A program made the translations under genes and the position numbers. A stretch of 64,000 nt of DNA. It comes from CAWAYH01 sp963786195 (GTDB lineage Bacteria; Acidobacteriota; Vicinamibacteria; Vicinamibacterales; 2-12-FULL-66-21). Numbering within the stretch: position 1 is the first letter of the stretch; the number at the start of each line of letters is the position of its first letter. Under the pieces are notes generated by a model. The model ran no database searches. It saw only the letters and a program-made list of their open reading frames with translations, and was not told where the DNA came from. Shown piece after piece: positions 19,652 through 31,472 of the stretch. The DNA is taken from positions 124,001 to 188,000 of the forward strand of contig CAWAYH010000003.1 in the NCBI GenBank assembly GCA_963786195.1, written 5' to 3'.

Positions 19652-20626
19652 TCAGAACATCTGCAGCCGCCAGAGATCGTGGAGGTGGACGACGCCTTCC
19701 ACGAGCGCGCGGTCGCCGGCGACGATGACCGACGTGATCTTGTGCGTTTCCATGATCTTCAGCGCTTCGACGGCGAGCAGATCGCGGCGGATCGTAATCG
19801 GGTTCGGCGTCATCGCCTCGCCGGCTGTCAGCGCCAGCACGTTGGGCACGCGTGTCATGAGCCGGCGAAGGTCGCCGTCGGTGAGCACACCCACCAGGCG
19901 GTCCTCATCGTCGACGACGCACGTCATGCCGAGGCCCTTGCTCGAGATCTGATGGATCACGTCCGGCATGAGCGTCGAGGTGCGGACGACGGGCGCCGTG
20001 TCGCCGCCGTGCATCACGTTCTCGACGCGGGTCAGCCGCTTGCCGATGCGCCCGCCTGGATGGAGCGAGGCGAACTGTTCCTCGCGGAATCCCTTCCGGA
20101 CGAGCAGCGTCATGGCCAGCGCGTCGCCCATGGCCAGCGCGGCCGTGGTGCTGGCCGTCGGAACCAGGTTCATGGGGCAGGCTTCCTTGGCGATCGAGCA
20201 GTCGAGGATCACGTCGGCCGCTTTTGCGAGCGTCGACGAAGGCACACCGGTCAGCGCAATCAGCCGGGCGCCGAGCCGCTTGATCGCCTCGAGAAGCCGG
20301 ACGAGCTCCTCGGTCTCTCCGCTGTGCGACAGCGCGAGCACGACGTCGTCCTCGCGGATGGCGCCGAGGTCGCCATGGATGGCTTCGGCAGGATGCAGAA
20401 ACCACGCGGACGTCCCGGTGCTCGAGAGCGTGGCCGCGATCTTCCGGCAGATGATTCCCGACTTGCCCATGCCCGTGACGATCACCCGGCCGCGACACTC
20501 GAAGAGCAGCTGCACGGCGCGCTGGAATTCGCCGTCGATGCGGTCGACGAGACCGAGAATCGCGGCGGCTTCGGTGCGGAGCACCTTGCGGGCGAGGTCG
20601 AGCGCAATTTCAGTTTCTATCGCCAT
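19652..20626 (-). CDS. kdsD: D-arabinose 5-phosphate isomerase
   Basis: KdsD converts ribulose 5-phosphate to arabinose 5-phosphate, the KDO precursor. The 324-aa protein has an N-terminal SIS domain (VIVTGMGKSGIICRKIAAT, AIHGDLGAI with the active-site His, LALSHSGETEELV) and two C-terminal CBS domains (VENVMHGGDTAPV, then GEAMTPNPITI). Length and order match KdsD/KpsF. It follows kdsA with the stop and start adjacent. Confidence 0.95.
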   Translation of the reverse strand: MAIETEIALDLARKVLRTEAAAILGLVDRIDGEFQRAVQLLFECRGRVIVTGMGKSGIICRKIAATLSSTGTSAWFLHPAEAIHGDLGAIREDDVVLALSHSGETEELVRLLEAIKRLGARLIALTGVPSSTLAKAADVILDCSIAKEACPMNLVPTASTTAALAMGDALAMTLLVRKGFREEQFASLHPGGRIGKRLTRVENVMHGGDTAPVVRTSTLMPDVIHQISSKGLGMTCVVDDEDRLVGVLTDGDLRRLMTRVPNVLALTAGEAMTPNPITIRRDLLAVEALKIMETHKITSVIVAGDRALVEGVVHLHDLWRLQMF

Positions 20627-21493
20627 TCAGCGTGTCTTTGTCGCATTCGGCTCGAGCCGGACGTTATCGGAAGCGGATTCGCGGGCGATGGCGTGGATGC
20701 GCACGAGGCGATCGAGCAGTGATTCGAGCATATCCAGACGCAGCGCGTTCTGCGCGTCACTCTTGGCATCGGCCGGGCGCTCGTGGACTTCGAGAAACAC
20801 GCCGTCCAGACCCGCCGCGACCCCCGCCGACGCCATCGGCTGAATGAACTCCGACTGACCCGCGGTGACGCCGTCGCCTCCACCCGGCAGCTGCAGGCTG
20901 TGCGTGACGTCGTACACGACGGGATACCCGAAGGCTCGCATGATCGGCAGCGCGCGCATGTCGACGACGAGGTTGTTGTAACCGAACGAGACGCCGCGCT
21001 CGGTGACCATCACTCGGCTGTTGCCGGCGCTCACGACCTTGTCGATCGCGTGGCGGATGTCACCCGGCGCGAGAAACTGTCCCTTCTTGAGGTTGACTAC
21101 CCGTCCCGTCCGCGCCGCGGCGGTAATCAGATCGGTCTGCCGCGAGAGAAAGGCAGGAATCTGAAGCACGTCGGCGACGTCCGCTGCCGGCGCCGCCTGA
21201 GAAGGCTCGTGAATGTCTGTAAGGATGGGCACTCCCGTGTGTTCGCGGACCTGCGAGAGCACGCGCAGGCCCTCCTGCAGGCCCGGTCCCCGGAAGGACC
21301 GTCCTGACGTCCGGTTGGCCTTGTCGTACGAGGCCTTGAAGACGTATTGGACGCCCGCGCGCGTCGCGATGTCGCGAATCGCCGAGGCCAGCCCGATGGC
21401 GTGCGCTTCGCTCTCGATGACGCAGGGTCCGGCGATGAGGAGCAGCGGCGCGCCACCACCCACCGTCAGTCCCGCAAACTGGATCGGCTGCAC
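20627..21493 (-). CDS. kdsA: 3-deoxy-8-phosphooctulonate synthase (metal-dependent type)
   Basis: KdsA condenses phosphoenolpyruvate and arabinose 5-phosphate. Motifs are LLIAGPCVIESE, FKASYDKANRTS, GVPILTDIHEP, DVLQIPAFLSRQTDL, LKKGQFLAP and TERGVSFGYNNLVVD. The Cys in AGPCVIES is the metal ligand of the metal-dependent class (as in Aquifex); the E. coli metal-free class has Asn here. 288 aa. The C-terminal 25 residues extend slightly beyond the barrel. Confidence 0.95.
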   Translation of the reverse strand: MQPIQFAGLTVGGGAPLLLIAGPCVIESEAHAIGLASAIRDIATRAGVQYVFKASYDKANRTSGRSFRGPGLQEGLRVLSQVREHTGVPILTDIHEPSQAAPAADVADVLQIPAFLSRQTDLITAAARTGRVVNLKKGQFLAPGDIRHAIDKVVSAGNSRVMVTERGVSFGYNNLVVDMRALPIMRAFGYPVVYDVTHSLQLPGGGDGVTAGQSEFIQPMASAGVAAGLDGVFLEVHERPADAKSDAQNALRLDMLESLLDRLVRIHAIARESASDNVRLEPNATKTR

Positions 21494-21499
21494 AGCCGA

Positions 21500-23170
21500 C
21501 TAACCTACCACGGATGCGGCCGGGTGCTGACGCGCGGCGCGCTTGTGCTGGTGGCTCGCCTCGACGAACCCGGCAAACAGCGGGTGTGGCTTCAGCGGCT
21601 TCGACTTGAACTCGGGGTGGAATTGAACGGCCACGAACCAGGGATGCGCGGGGAGCTCGATGATCTCGACGAACTTTCCGTCGAGCGATCGCCCGACAAT
21701 CTGCAGCCCCTTGTCGGTCAGCGTCTGCTCGAATAGACAGTTGAACTCGTAACGGTGCCGGTGGCGCTCGTGGATAATGGCCTGGCCGTACAGCTCGCGC
21801 GCTTTCGACCCCGGCTTGAGCTCGCAGGCATACGAGCCGAGGCGCATCGTGCCGCCGAGGTCGTCGACGCCGAGCAGATCCCGCAGCTTGTAGATGACCT
21901 TGTTGGGGGTATCCGGCGCGCACTCGGTCGAGTCGGCGTCAGGAATGCCACAGACATGCCGCGCGTACTCGACGGCCGCCCACTGGAACCCGTAGCAGAT
22001 GCCGAAGTAGGGAATCGACCGCTCGCGGGCGATCTCCGCGGCGCGCATCATGCCGCGCGTACCGCGATCCCCGAATCCACCGGGGACGAGGATGCCGTGG
22101 GCGCCGTCGAGCAGTTGCTCACCGCCGGGCTGCTCGAGCGCCTCGGCCTCGATCCAGCGGATGTTCACGCGCAGCCGGTGCTTGAAGCCGCCATGGTAAA
22201 GCGCCTCGTTGAGACTCTTGTACGAGTCCTCGTACCCGACGTACTTGCCGACGACGTGGATGGTGACTTCGTCCGCCGGGTTCTTGATGCGATCGACGAG
22301 ATCGACCCATGCGTTCATGCGCGCTTCGGTGCGCGGCAGATGGAGCCGATCCAGCACGATACGGTCGAGTCCTTCAGTGGCGAGGACGAGCGGGACCTCG
22401 TAGATGCTCGACACGTCCTTGGCCGTGATGACGGCTTCCTCGTCCACGTCGCAGAAGAGCGCGATCTTCTGCTTGATGTCCTGATCGAGGAAGCGGTCGG
22501 TGCGGCAGAGCAGGATGTCCGGCTGGATGCCGATCGCCCTGAGGTCGCGGACGCTGTGCTGCGTCGGTTTGGTCTTCAACTCGCCGGCCGCGCCGATGAA
22601 CGGGACGAGCGTCAGGTGAATATAGAGCGTGTTCTCGCGACCGACGTCCTGCCTCAGCTGACGGATCGCTTCGAGGAACGGCAGGCTCTCGATGTCACCG
22701 ACGGTGCCGCCGATCTCGACGAGCACGATGTCGACGTCCTTCGCGACGGCCCGGATGCTGTCCTTGATCTCGTTCGTGATGTGCGGGATGACCTGCACGG
22801 TGCGCCCCAGGTAGTCGCCGCGGCGCTCCTTCTGTATGACGGAGAGATAAATCTTGCCGGTCGTCCAGTTGTTGTTGCAGGTCGTGATCTGGTTCGTGAA
22901 CCGCTCGTAGTGTCCCAGATCGAGGTCCGTCTCCGTGCCGTCGTCGGTGACGTACACCTCGCCGTGCTGATAGGGACTCATCGTGCCGGGGTCGACGTTG
23001 ATGTAAGGGTCGAATTTCTGCAGGGTTACCCGATAACCATGACCCTCGAGCAGTGCGCCGATCGAAGCGGCGGCCAGCCCCTTGCCGAGCGACGAGACGA
23101 CGCCGCCGGTCACGAGGATGTACTTCACAGGTCGTGCGGGTTTCTCCGGGTTCACGATGACATCGCCCAT
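21500..23170 (-). CDS. pyrG: CTP synthase
   Basis: PyrG aminates UTP to CTP with glutamine and ATP. The 556-aa protein has the synthetase domain (KYILVTGGVVSSLGKGLAAAS, KFDPYINVDPGTMSPYQHGE) and a class-I glutamine amidotransferase domain with GICYGFQ around the nucleophile Cys and VQFHPEFKS with His/Glu. It starts inside the 3' end of kdsB (19-base overlap) and precedes kdsA by 6 bp. CTP is needed by KdsB for CMP-KDO, which makes pyrG a fitting member of this operon. Confidence 0.97.
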   Translation of the reverse strand: MGDVIVNPEKPARPVKYILVTGGVVSSLGKGLAAASIGALLEGHGYRVTLQKFDPYINVDPGTMSPYQHGEVYVTDDGTETDLDLGHYERFTNQITTCNNNWTTGKIYLSVIQKERRGDYLGRTVQVIPHITNEIKDSIRAVAKDVDIVLVEIGGTVGDIESLPFLEAIRQLRQDVGRENTLYIHLTLVPFIGAAGELKTKPTQHSVRDLRAIGIQPDILLCRTDRFLDQDIKQKIALFCDVDEEAVITAKDVSSIYEVPLVLATEGLDRIVLDRLHLPRTEARMNAWVDLVDRIKNPADEVTIHVVGKYVGYEDSYKSLNEALYHGGFKHRLRVNIRWIEAEALEQPGGEQLLDGAHGILVPGGFGDRGTRGMMRAAEIARERSIPYFGICYGFQWAAVEYARHVCGIPDADSTECAPDTPNKVIYKLRDLLGVDDLGGTMRLGSYACELKPGSKARELYGQAIIHERHRHRYEFNCLFEQTLTDKGLQIVGRSLDGKFVEIIELPAHPWFVAVQFHPEFKSKPLKPHPLFAGFVEASHQHKRAARQHPAASVVG

Positions 23171-23970
23171 CTGGTTCCCTGTCCTCCTGTTTTGATCGCG
23201 TCACGCGCGACGATATGTCTCACGCGCTCGAGGTCGTCCGGTGTGTCCACGCCAATCGAGTCGTAGGCGGTTTCGATGGCCTTGATCCGGATGCCGTGCT
23301 CCAGTGCGCGCAGCTGTTCGAGCGCCTCGGCCCGCTCGAGCGGGGTCGGGGGCAATCCGGCGAGGCGGAGCAGGCATTCGCGCCGGTAGACGTATAGTCC
23401 GATGTGCCTCCAGGCCGGCGCGGGCGCACCGTCATCGCGAAGATAGGGGATCGGGGCGCGCGAAAAATAGAGCGCAAAACCGTCGCGATCGACGACCACC
23501 TTCGTCACGTTCGGGTTCGTCAGGTCCGCGGCGTCGTCAATCTGCCGGCGCAGCGTGCTCAGCTGAAGAGCCGGATCGGCCGCGAACGGCGCGATCGCCT
23601 CGTCGATCATGGCTGGCTCGATCAGCGGCTCGTCTCCCTGAACGTTGACCACGAGATCGCAGGAAAGGGTTGCCGCAACCTCCGCGAGGCGATCGGTGCC
23701 GCTGCGGTGAAGGCTCGATGTCATGCGCACAGCGCCGCCGAATGACTCGACAGCCCTGGCGATACGCTCGTCGTCTGTCGCGACGATGACCGATGAAACG
23801 GAGCGAGCGGCGGACGCGCGGTCGTAGACGTGTGCGATCATCGGCCGGCCGCGGATGTCGGCGAGCGCTTTCCCGGGCAGCCGTGTCGAGTGAAACCTCG
23901 CGGGGATGATGGCGACTGTCGACTGAGATTCTGAATTGTGCGAGGGCCCAGGGGATGAAACAGGGGGCAC
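23152..23970 (-). CDS. kdsB: 3-deoxy-manno-octulosonate cytidylyltransferase
   Basis: KdsB activates KDO as CMP-KDO. The signature VAIIPARFHSTRLPGKALADI and VNVQGDEPLIEPAMI are intact, as are DLTNPNVTKVVVD and GLYVYRRECLLR. The open frame extends far upstream, but the family core begins at TVAIIPAR. I chose GTG 23970 (VPPVSSPG); GTG 23985 is equally possible and no strong Shine-Dalgarno decides it. First gene of the kdsB-pyrG-kdsA-kdsD-kdsC-lapB operon, divergent from the GspC-like gene. Confidence 0.93.
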   Translation of the reverse strand: MPPVSSPGPSHNSESQSTVAIIPARFHSTRLPGKALADIRGRPMIAHVYDRASAARSVSSVIVATDDERIARAVESFGGAVRMTSSLHRSGTDRLAEVAATLSCDLVVNVQGDEPLIEPAMIDEAIAPFAADPALQLSTLRRQIDDAADLTNPNVTKVVVDRDGFALYFSRAPIPYLRDDGAPAPAWRHIGLYVYRRECLLRLAGLPPTPLERAEALEQLRALEHGIRIKAIETAYDSIGVDTPDDLERVRHIVARDAIKTGGQGTRWAMSS

Positions 23971-24098
23971 GTCAAATATTACCACAAGTGCACACGATGA
24001 CCGGCGCGCGTGCGTAACGTGCAGGCGTCTCCCGCCGCGCGAAACTACACGCGGACCTGTCGTCTGTGGTACCATCGCAGCCGTCCGCATCAACAGCC

Positions 24099-24633
24099 AT
24101 GAGTTTCAAGCGGGCTGCGGCCTACATCGTCGGCGGTTCGCTGGCGCTGACCTGGCTGGCGTCCGCGGCCGGCGTACGCCAGCACGTCGAAGTGCAGCCG
24201 CGTCAGACACCAGTCGAGACAGCCGGAACGGAGACGCTGGCCGCGGACGTCCAGGCGCAGACTGAGCGGTTGAAGCAGCGCATGGCCGTCGCCCCCGTGC
24301 CGCAGGAACCGCTGCGCAATCCCTTCTCCTTTGCCTCGCGTGAACGGCCGCGCGCGCAGGCGCGCAGAGAGCCGGCCCCTGTCGATCCACCGCCGATGCC
24401 GCCCATTTCGGTCGAGCCCGCGCTCGAGCTGGTGGGCGTCGCCGAGAATCAGTCGCCTCAAGGCCTGGTTCGGACCGCGATCATCTCGACGCTTGGCGAG
24501 GAGCTGTTTCTGGTCAAGGAAGGCGAGACGGTCGCCGCCCGCTACCGCGTCAAGGCCGTTGGCGCTGACGCCGTGGAGCTGACGGATTCTGATCACCGGC
24601 GGAATCCGGCGGCTGGCGCTTCGAGATCAGTGA
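24099..24633 (+). CDS. GspC/PilP-like membrane-anchored periplasmic protein (frameshifted at the end)
   Basis: ATG 24099 opens MSFKRAAAYIVGGSLALTWLASAA, a membrane anchor or signal. A charged linker with LRNPFSF and a Pro-rich part lead to a small beta domain (EPALELVGVAENQ, TAIISTLGEELFLVKEGE, YRVKAVGADAVELTD). This arrangement and the L-R-N-P-F segment resemble the homology region of GspC and the PilP fold, so I infer a secretion- or pilus-linked role. Near 24590 the frame shifts; the other frame ends with ITGGIRRLALRDQ and TGA 24631-24633. Confidence 0.65.
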
Positions 24634-24660
24634 CGGAAGAGCGTTCCGGCTCTTCCGTCA
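24631..24660. terminator. Bidirectional hairpin sharing both stop codons of convergent genes
   Basis: A perfect 12-bp stem (24631-24642 with 24649-24660) and 6-base loop. Its first three bases are the stop of the GspC-like gene and its last three are the stop of serA on the other strand. There is no T-tract. The arm GCTCTTCCGTCA recurs at 31444-31455, so this is one copy of a dispersed palindrome used here as a terminator-like structure. Confidence 0.7.
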
Positions 24661-26248
24661 GCTTACCGTCGCCAGACGGGCATCGCGAATCGCCGGCGCA
24701 GCCTGAATCTCTCGAAGTGCGGCGTTCAGCGCGCCATCCTCCTTCGTCGCATCCAGATTGACGACCCCTACCGCGCCCCCGGCGCCACGGCCGAGCGCGA
24801 AGCTCGCGATGTTCACGCCGTGTCGGCCCAGAATGGACCCTACCTCGCCGATAACGCCCGGTTGATCGTCGTTTTTCACGACGAGGAGCGTGCCTTCGAG
24901 CGGCGCTTCGACTTCGACGCCGTCCACGAGCGTCAGGCGCGGACGCCCGGGCTCGAACACCGTCCCTTCCAGCCATCGTTCGCCCGCGCTCGTGTGCAGC
25001 TTGACGGACAGCATGTTCGCGAACGTCCGTGTGCGGGTGCTGTGGGATTCGATGATCTCGATTCCGCGTTCCGCGGCAGTCTGTCGCGCGTTGACAATGG
25101 TGACGCTGGACGAGAGGAGCGGCCTCAGCAGCCCGGCCACGGCTGCGCTCACGATCGGCGCACTGTGGGACTCGACGAGCGGCCCGTAGTGCCGTACGCC
25201 GATCGCGCGGGTCCGGCCATCGGCGAGCTGAATGAGGAGCGCACCCATTCGGTCGGCCAATGACATGTACGGCTGGAGCCGGATCAGCTCGTCTGGAGCG
25301 ATCGTCGGAAAATTGACCGCATTCCGGATGATGCCGGACGCGAGAAAGTCGCGGACGGCCGCCGCGGTGTCCAGCCCGACGAGCTCCTGCGCCTCGGCGG
25401 TCGACGCCGCGATATGAGGCGTCGCGATGACCTGCGGAAGATGCGCGAGGCGCCAGTCCGCCGGCGGTTCGTGCTCGAAGACGTCGAGGGCGGCGCCAGC
25501 GACGTGGCCGGATTCGATCGCCTCGGCCAGCGCCGCTTCGTCGATCAGTTCGCCTCTCGCCGTGTTCACGAGCCGGACTCCAGGGCGGCAGGCCGACAAT
25601 CGCGCCGCGTCGAACAGATGCCGGGTCTCGGTCGTCGCCGGAAGGTGGAGGCTGATGTAATCCGCGCGACTGCACAACTCGTCGAGGCCAAGCAGTTCGA
25701 TTCCGAGGGACGCGGCCACTTCTTCGGCGATGAACGGATCGTGGGCGACAAGTTCCATGCCGAAGGCCTGCGCGCGCGCGGACACTTCCTGCCCGATCCG
25801 GCCGAGTCCGATTACCCCGAGCGTCTTGCCGCGAAGCTCCGCGCCGCTCAGACGCTTCTTGTCCCACACGCTGCGCTTCATCGCGGCGTCCGCGGCCGGC
25901 ACGGATCTCGCCAGCGCCAGCATCAGCGCCAGAGCGTGTTCCGCCACGCTGACGCTGTTGCCGCCGGGAGAATTCATCACGAGGATGCCCCGAGCGCTGG
26001 CAGCGCCGACGTCCACGTTGTCGATGCCGGTGCCGGCGCGGGCGATCACCCGAAGGTTCTGAGCGTTCGCGATCAGATGCTCGTCGACCTTCGTGGCGCT
26101 TCGAACGATGAGCGCCGCTGCATGCTCGAGATCGCGTGCCAGCACTTCAGGCGGACGACCGGCCCGTGTGTCGACGGTCCATCCCGGAACATCCCGAAGG
26201 AGCTGTCGCGGCGGACGGCGGCAGTGAATCGGCGATGACGATGTGCAT
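24658..26248 (-). CDS. serA: D-3-phosphoglycerate dehydrogenase (one frameshift near the N-terminus)
   Basis: SerA oxidises 3-phosphoglycerate, the first step of serine synthesis. The long open part starts at 26145, but the true start is ATG 26248 (MHIVIADSLPPSAA). A four-base run ACAG near 26203 standing for one Thr joins the two frames. NAD-binding GVIGLGRIGQEVSARA, the catalytic Arg in VNTARGELIDEAAL, His in ATPHIAASTAEAQE, an ASB-type intervening domain and a C-terminal ACT domain (VVKNDDQPGVIGEVGSILG) give the long, regulated type of about 529 aa. The ACT domain suggests serine feedback. Confidence 0.95.
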
Positions 26249-26349
26249 AAGAGGTTGCGCGGAGCCCTTCAGATATAATGTGCCGTTCCGGTTCGCGACT
26301 GAAAGGCTTCCGGCGCACTACGATGGTGCAAACCGCTCCAACGAACGCA

Positions 26350-26401
26350 TTGACAGGGACTTTTCGCGCGATCGACGATTTTTTCCACAAGCTTTTCCAC
26401 A
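26350..26401 (+). promoter_or_regulatory. Possible icd promoter with two consensus DnaA boxes
   Basis: TTGACA at 26350-26355 is a perfect -35; after 18 bp GACGAT is a weak -10. Just downstream are two copies of TTTTCCACA (26381-26389 and 26393-26401), each fitting the DnaA box consensus TTWTNCACA, spaced 12 bp start to start on the same strand. They would lie in the leader of icd. No dnaA, dnaN or AT-rich unwinding element is nearby, so this is not a convincing origin. Confidence 0.45.
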
Positions 26402-26455
26402 GTTTCTGTGAAGATCCTGTGACGCGACGCTGGTGATGTGACCTAATCTCGTTCT

Positions 26456-27691
<1,236 letters not shown>

Positions 27692-27692
27692 T

Positions 27693-27746
27693 GTCCGGCT
27701 TCAGCCCGGCTTCAGCCGGACGTGTTTCGTCCGCCTGAAGGCGGAC
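27693..27746. repeat. Pair of palindromic repeat hairpins between icd and mdh
   Basis: Two imperfectly related palindromes: GTCCGGCT (27693-27700) pairs with AGCCGGAC (27714-27721), and GTCCGCCT (27729-27736) pairs with AGGCGGAC (27739-27746) across two bases. Both share a CTTCAG/CTGAAG core, as if one unit were duplicated. They could attenuate or stabilise icd-mdh mRNA. No transposase is nearby. Confidence 0.65.
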
Positions 27747-27770
27747 CCTACAAACACAAGGACCTTCTAG

Positions 27771-28709
27771 ATGAATCGAAAAGTGACAGTCGTAGGCGGC
27801 GCCGGCAACGTGGGAGCGACGGTCGCGCGGGCCGTAGCCGACAAGGAGCTCGCCGATGTCGTCGTCATCGATATCGCGGACCAGAAGGCGGCCGGGGTTG
27901 CGCTCGACATGCTGGAGGCGTGCCCGATAGAGGGGTCCGACTCCCGCGTGGTGGGGTACGGCGCCAGCGAAGAAGGCTGGAAAGCCACCGCCAACTCCGA
28001 CGTCGTCGTGATCACCTCGGGCGTTCCGAGGAAGCCCGGGATGAGCCGCGACGACCTGCTCCAGATCAACTACAAGATCATGCAGTCGGTCACCGAGCAG
28101 ATCGTGAAGCATTCGCCCAATACGATCATCGTGCCGGTCGCCAACCCGCTGGATGCCATGGCGCAGGCGGTGTACCGGCTGAGCAAGTTCCCGCGCGAGC
28201 GCGTCATCGGCATGGCCGGAGTCCTGGACTCCGCCCGCATGCGGACGTTCATCGCCATGGAGCTGAACGTCTCGGTCGAGAACGTCCACGCCTTCGTGCT
28301 CGGCGGTCACGGCGACACGATGGTTCCGCTGCCGCGCTACTCGACGGTGGCCGGGATCCCGATTACCGATCTCCTGTCAAAAGAACGGATCGACGCCATC
28401 TGCAAGCGCACGGCCGACGGCGGCGCGGAAATCACGAAGCTCGTCGGCACGAGCGCCTGGTACGCGCCGGGATCGGCCGCGGCCGAGATGGTCGAGGCCA
28501 TCTTGAAGGACAAGAAGAAGATCCTGCCGTGCTCGGTGTTCCTGCAAGGCGAGTACGGCGTCCGGGATCTGTTCGTGGGCGTGCCGGTCAAGCTGGGCGC
28601 GCGCGGATTGGAGCAGATCATTCAGATTACGCTGACACCGGACGAGGACGCCGCGCTGAAGAAGTCAGCCGGGGCGGTGCGGGAACTGGTGGACGTGATC
28701 AAAGTCTGA
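27771..28709 (+). CDS. mdh: Malate dehydrogenase (LDH-like type)
   Basis: Interconverts malate and oxaloacetate with NAD. 312 aa with the Rossmann motif VTVVGGAGNVGATVARAV, DIADQKAAGVALDMLEA (Asp favouring NAD), VITSGVPRKPGMSRDDLL with the mobile-loop Arg, IIVPVANPLDAMAQ and the catalytic His in VLGGHGDTMVPL. The Arg in the loop supports malate over lactate. It converges on sdhB, with stops 14 bp apart. Confidence 0.96.
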   Translation: MNRKVTVVGGAGNVGATVARAVADKELADVVVIDIADQKAAGVALDMLEACPIEGSDSRVVGYGASEEGWKATANSDVVVITSGVPRKPGMSRDDLLQINYKIMQSVTEQIVKHSPNTIIVPVANPLDAMAQAVYRLSKFPRERVIGMAGVLDSARMRTFIAMELNVSVENVHAFVLGGHGDTMVPLPRYSTVAGIPITDLLSKERIDAICKRTADGGAEITKLVGTSAWYAPGSAAAEMVEAILKDKKKILPCSVFLQGEYGVRDLFVGVPVKLGARGLEQIIQITLTPDEDAALKKSAGAVRELVDVIKV

Positions 28710-28723
28710 CGCGGTGCGCGGCT

Positions 28724-29467
28724 CTATCCCAGCAGCGTCGCGCGCAGGTACTCGCGATTCATCCGCGCGATGTTGGAGATCGAGATCTCCTTCGGGCAGA
28801 CGGCCTCGCACTCGCCTTCGTTCGAACAGCTCCCAAAGCCCTCGGCGTCGTGGCGACCGACCATCATGACGACCCGGCGGGCGCGCTCCACCTGCCCCTG
28901 AGGCAGAAGCGACAAGTGGCTCACCTTTGCTGACGTGAACAGCGCCGCCGACGCGTTCTTGCAGGCCGCCACGCACGCGCCGCAGCCGATGCACACCGCG
29001 GCGTCCATCGCCTTTTCCGCGACGGGCTGAGGGATGAGCACCGCGTTTCCGTCCGGGGCGCCCCCCACGTTAATCGAGGTGTAGCCCCCGGCCTGGATGA
29101 TGCGATCGAAGGCGCTCCGGTCGACGACCAGATCCTTGACCAGCGGGAACGCCTTCGCCCGCCACGGTTCCAGGATGAGGCGGTCATTGTCCTTGAACCG
29201 GCGCATGTGCAGCTGGCAGACGGTCGTGCCCGGATCGGGTCCGTGAGGAATCCCGTCGATCAAGAACCCGCACGCCCCGCAGATCCCCTCGCGGCAGTCG
29301 GAATCGAACGCGATCGGATCCTCGCTCCGCGCTATCAGCCCTTCGTTGACGACGTCGAGCATCTCGAGGAAGGACATGTCGGGGGAGACGCTCTCCGCCG
29401 TGTAGTCCACGAGCTCCCCGGGTGCTTTTGGTCCGGCCTGGCGCCAGACTTTGAGAAAAATGCGCAT
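28724..29467 (-). CDS. sdhB: Succinate dehydrogenase/fumarate reductase iron-sulfur subunit
   Basis: Electron-transfer subunit of complex II, on the cytoplasmic side of the membrane. 247 aa. The [2Fe-2S] ligands lie in DCREGICGACGFLIDG and CQLHMRRF. The [4Fe-4S] cluster is in CIGCGACVAACKNAS, and the [3Fe-4S] cluster in CSNEGECEAVCPKEIS. Last gene of the sdhC-sdhA-sdhB operon. Confidence 0.96.
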   Translation of the reverse strand: MRIFLKVWRQAGPKAPGELVDYTAESVSPDMSFLEMLDVVNEGLIARSEDPIAFDSDCREGICGACGFLIDGIPHGPDPGTTVCQLHMRRFKDNDRLILEPWRAKAFPLVKDLVVDRSAFDRIIQAGGYTSINVGGAPDGNAVLIPQPVAEKAMDAAVCIGCGACVAACKNASAALFTSAKVSHLSLLPQGQVERARRVVMMVGRHDAEGFGSCSNEGECEAVCPKEISISNIARMNREYLRATLLG

Positions 29468-29500
29468 GGTCGTTTCAGCTGGAAGCTGGGAACTGGGAGC

Positions 29501-31415
<1,915 letters not shown>

Positions 31416-31424
31416 AGATGCTGA

Positions 31425-31455
31425 CGCGGAACTGAAGTTCCGCGCTCTTCCGTCA
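31425..31455. repeat. Palindrome between sdhC and sdhA, related to the 24631 hairpin
   Basis: CGCGGAAC (31425-31432) pairs with GTTCCGCG (31437-31444) over a TGAA loop. It is followed by GCTCTTCCGTCA (31444-31455), identical to an arm of the hairpin at 24631-24660, and then a degenerate copy ending GCTCTTCGTCAA. It lies between the sdhC stop and the sdhA start and could tune expression of the two genes. Confidence 0.55.
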
Positions 31456-31472
31456 ATGTTCCGCGCTCTTCG

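Noticed and set aside
26340..26455. Chromosome origin (oriC)
   Set aside because: Only two DnaA boxes, no AT-rich unwinding element and no dnaA, dnaN, rpmH, gidA or parAB nearby.
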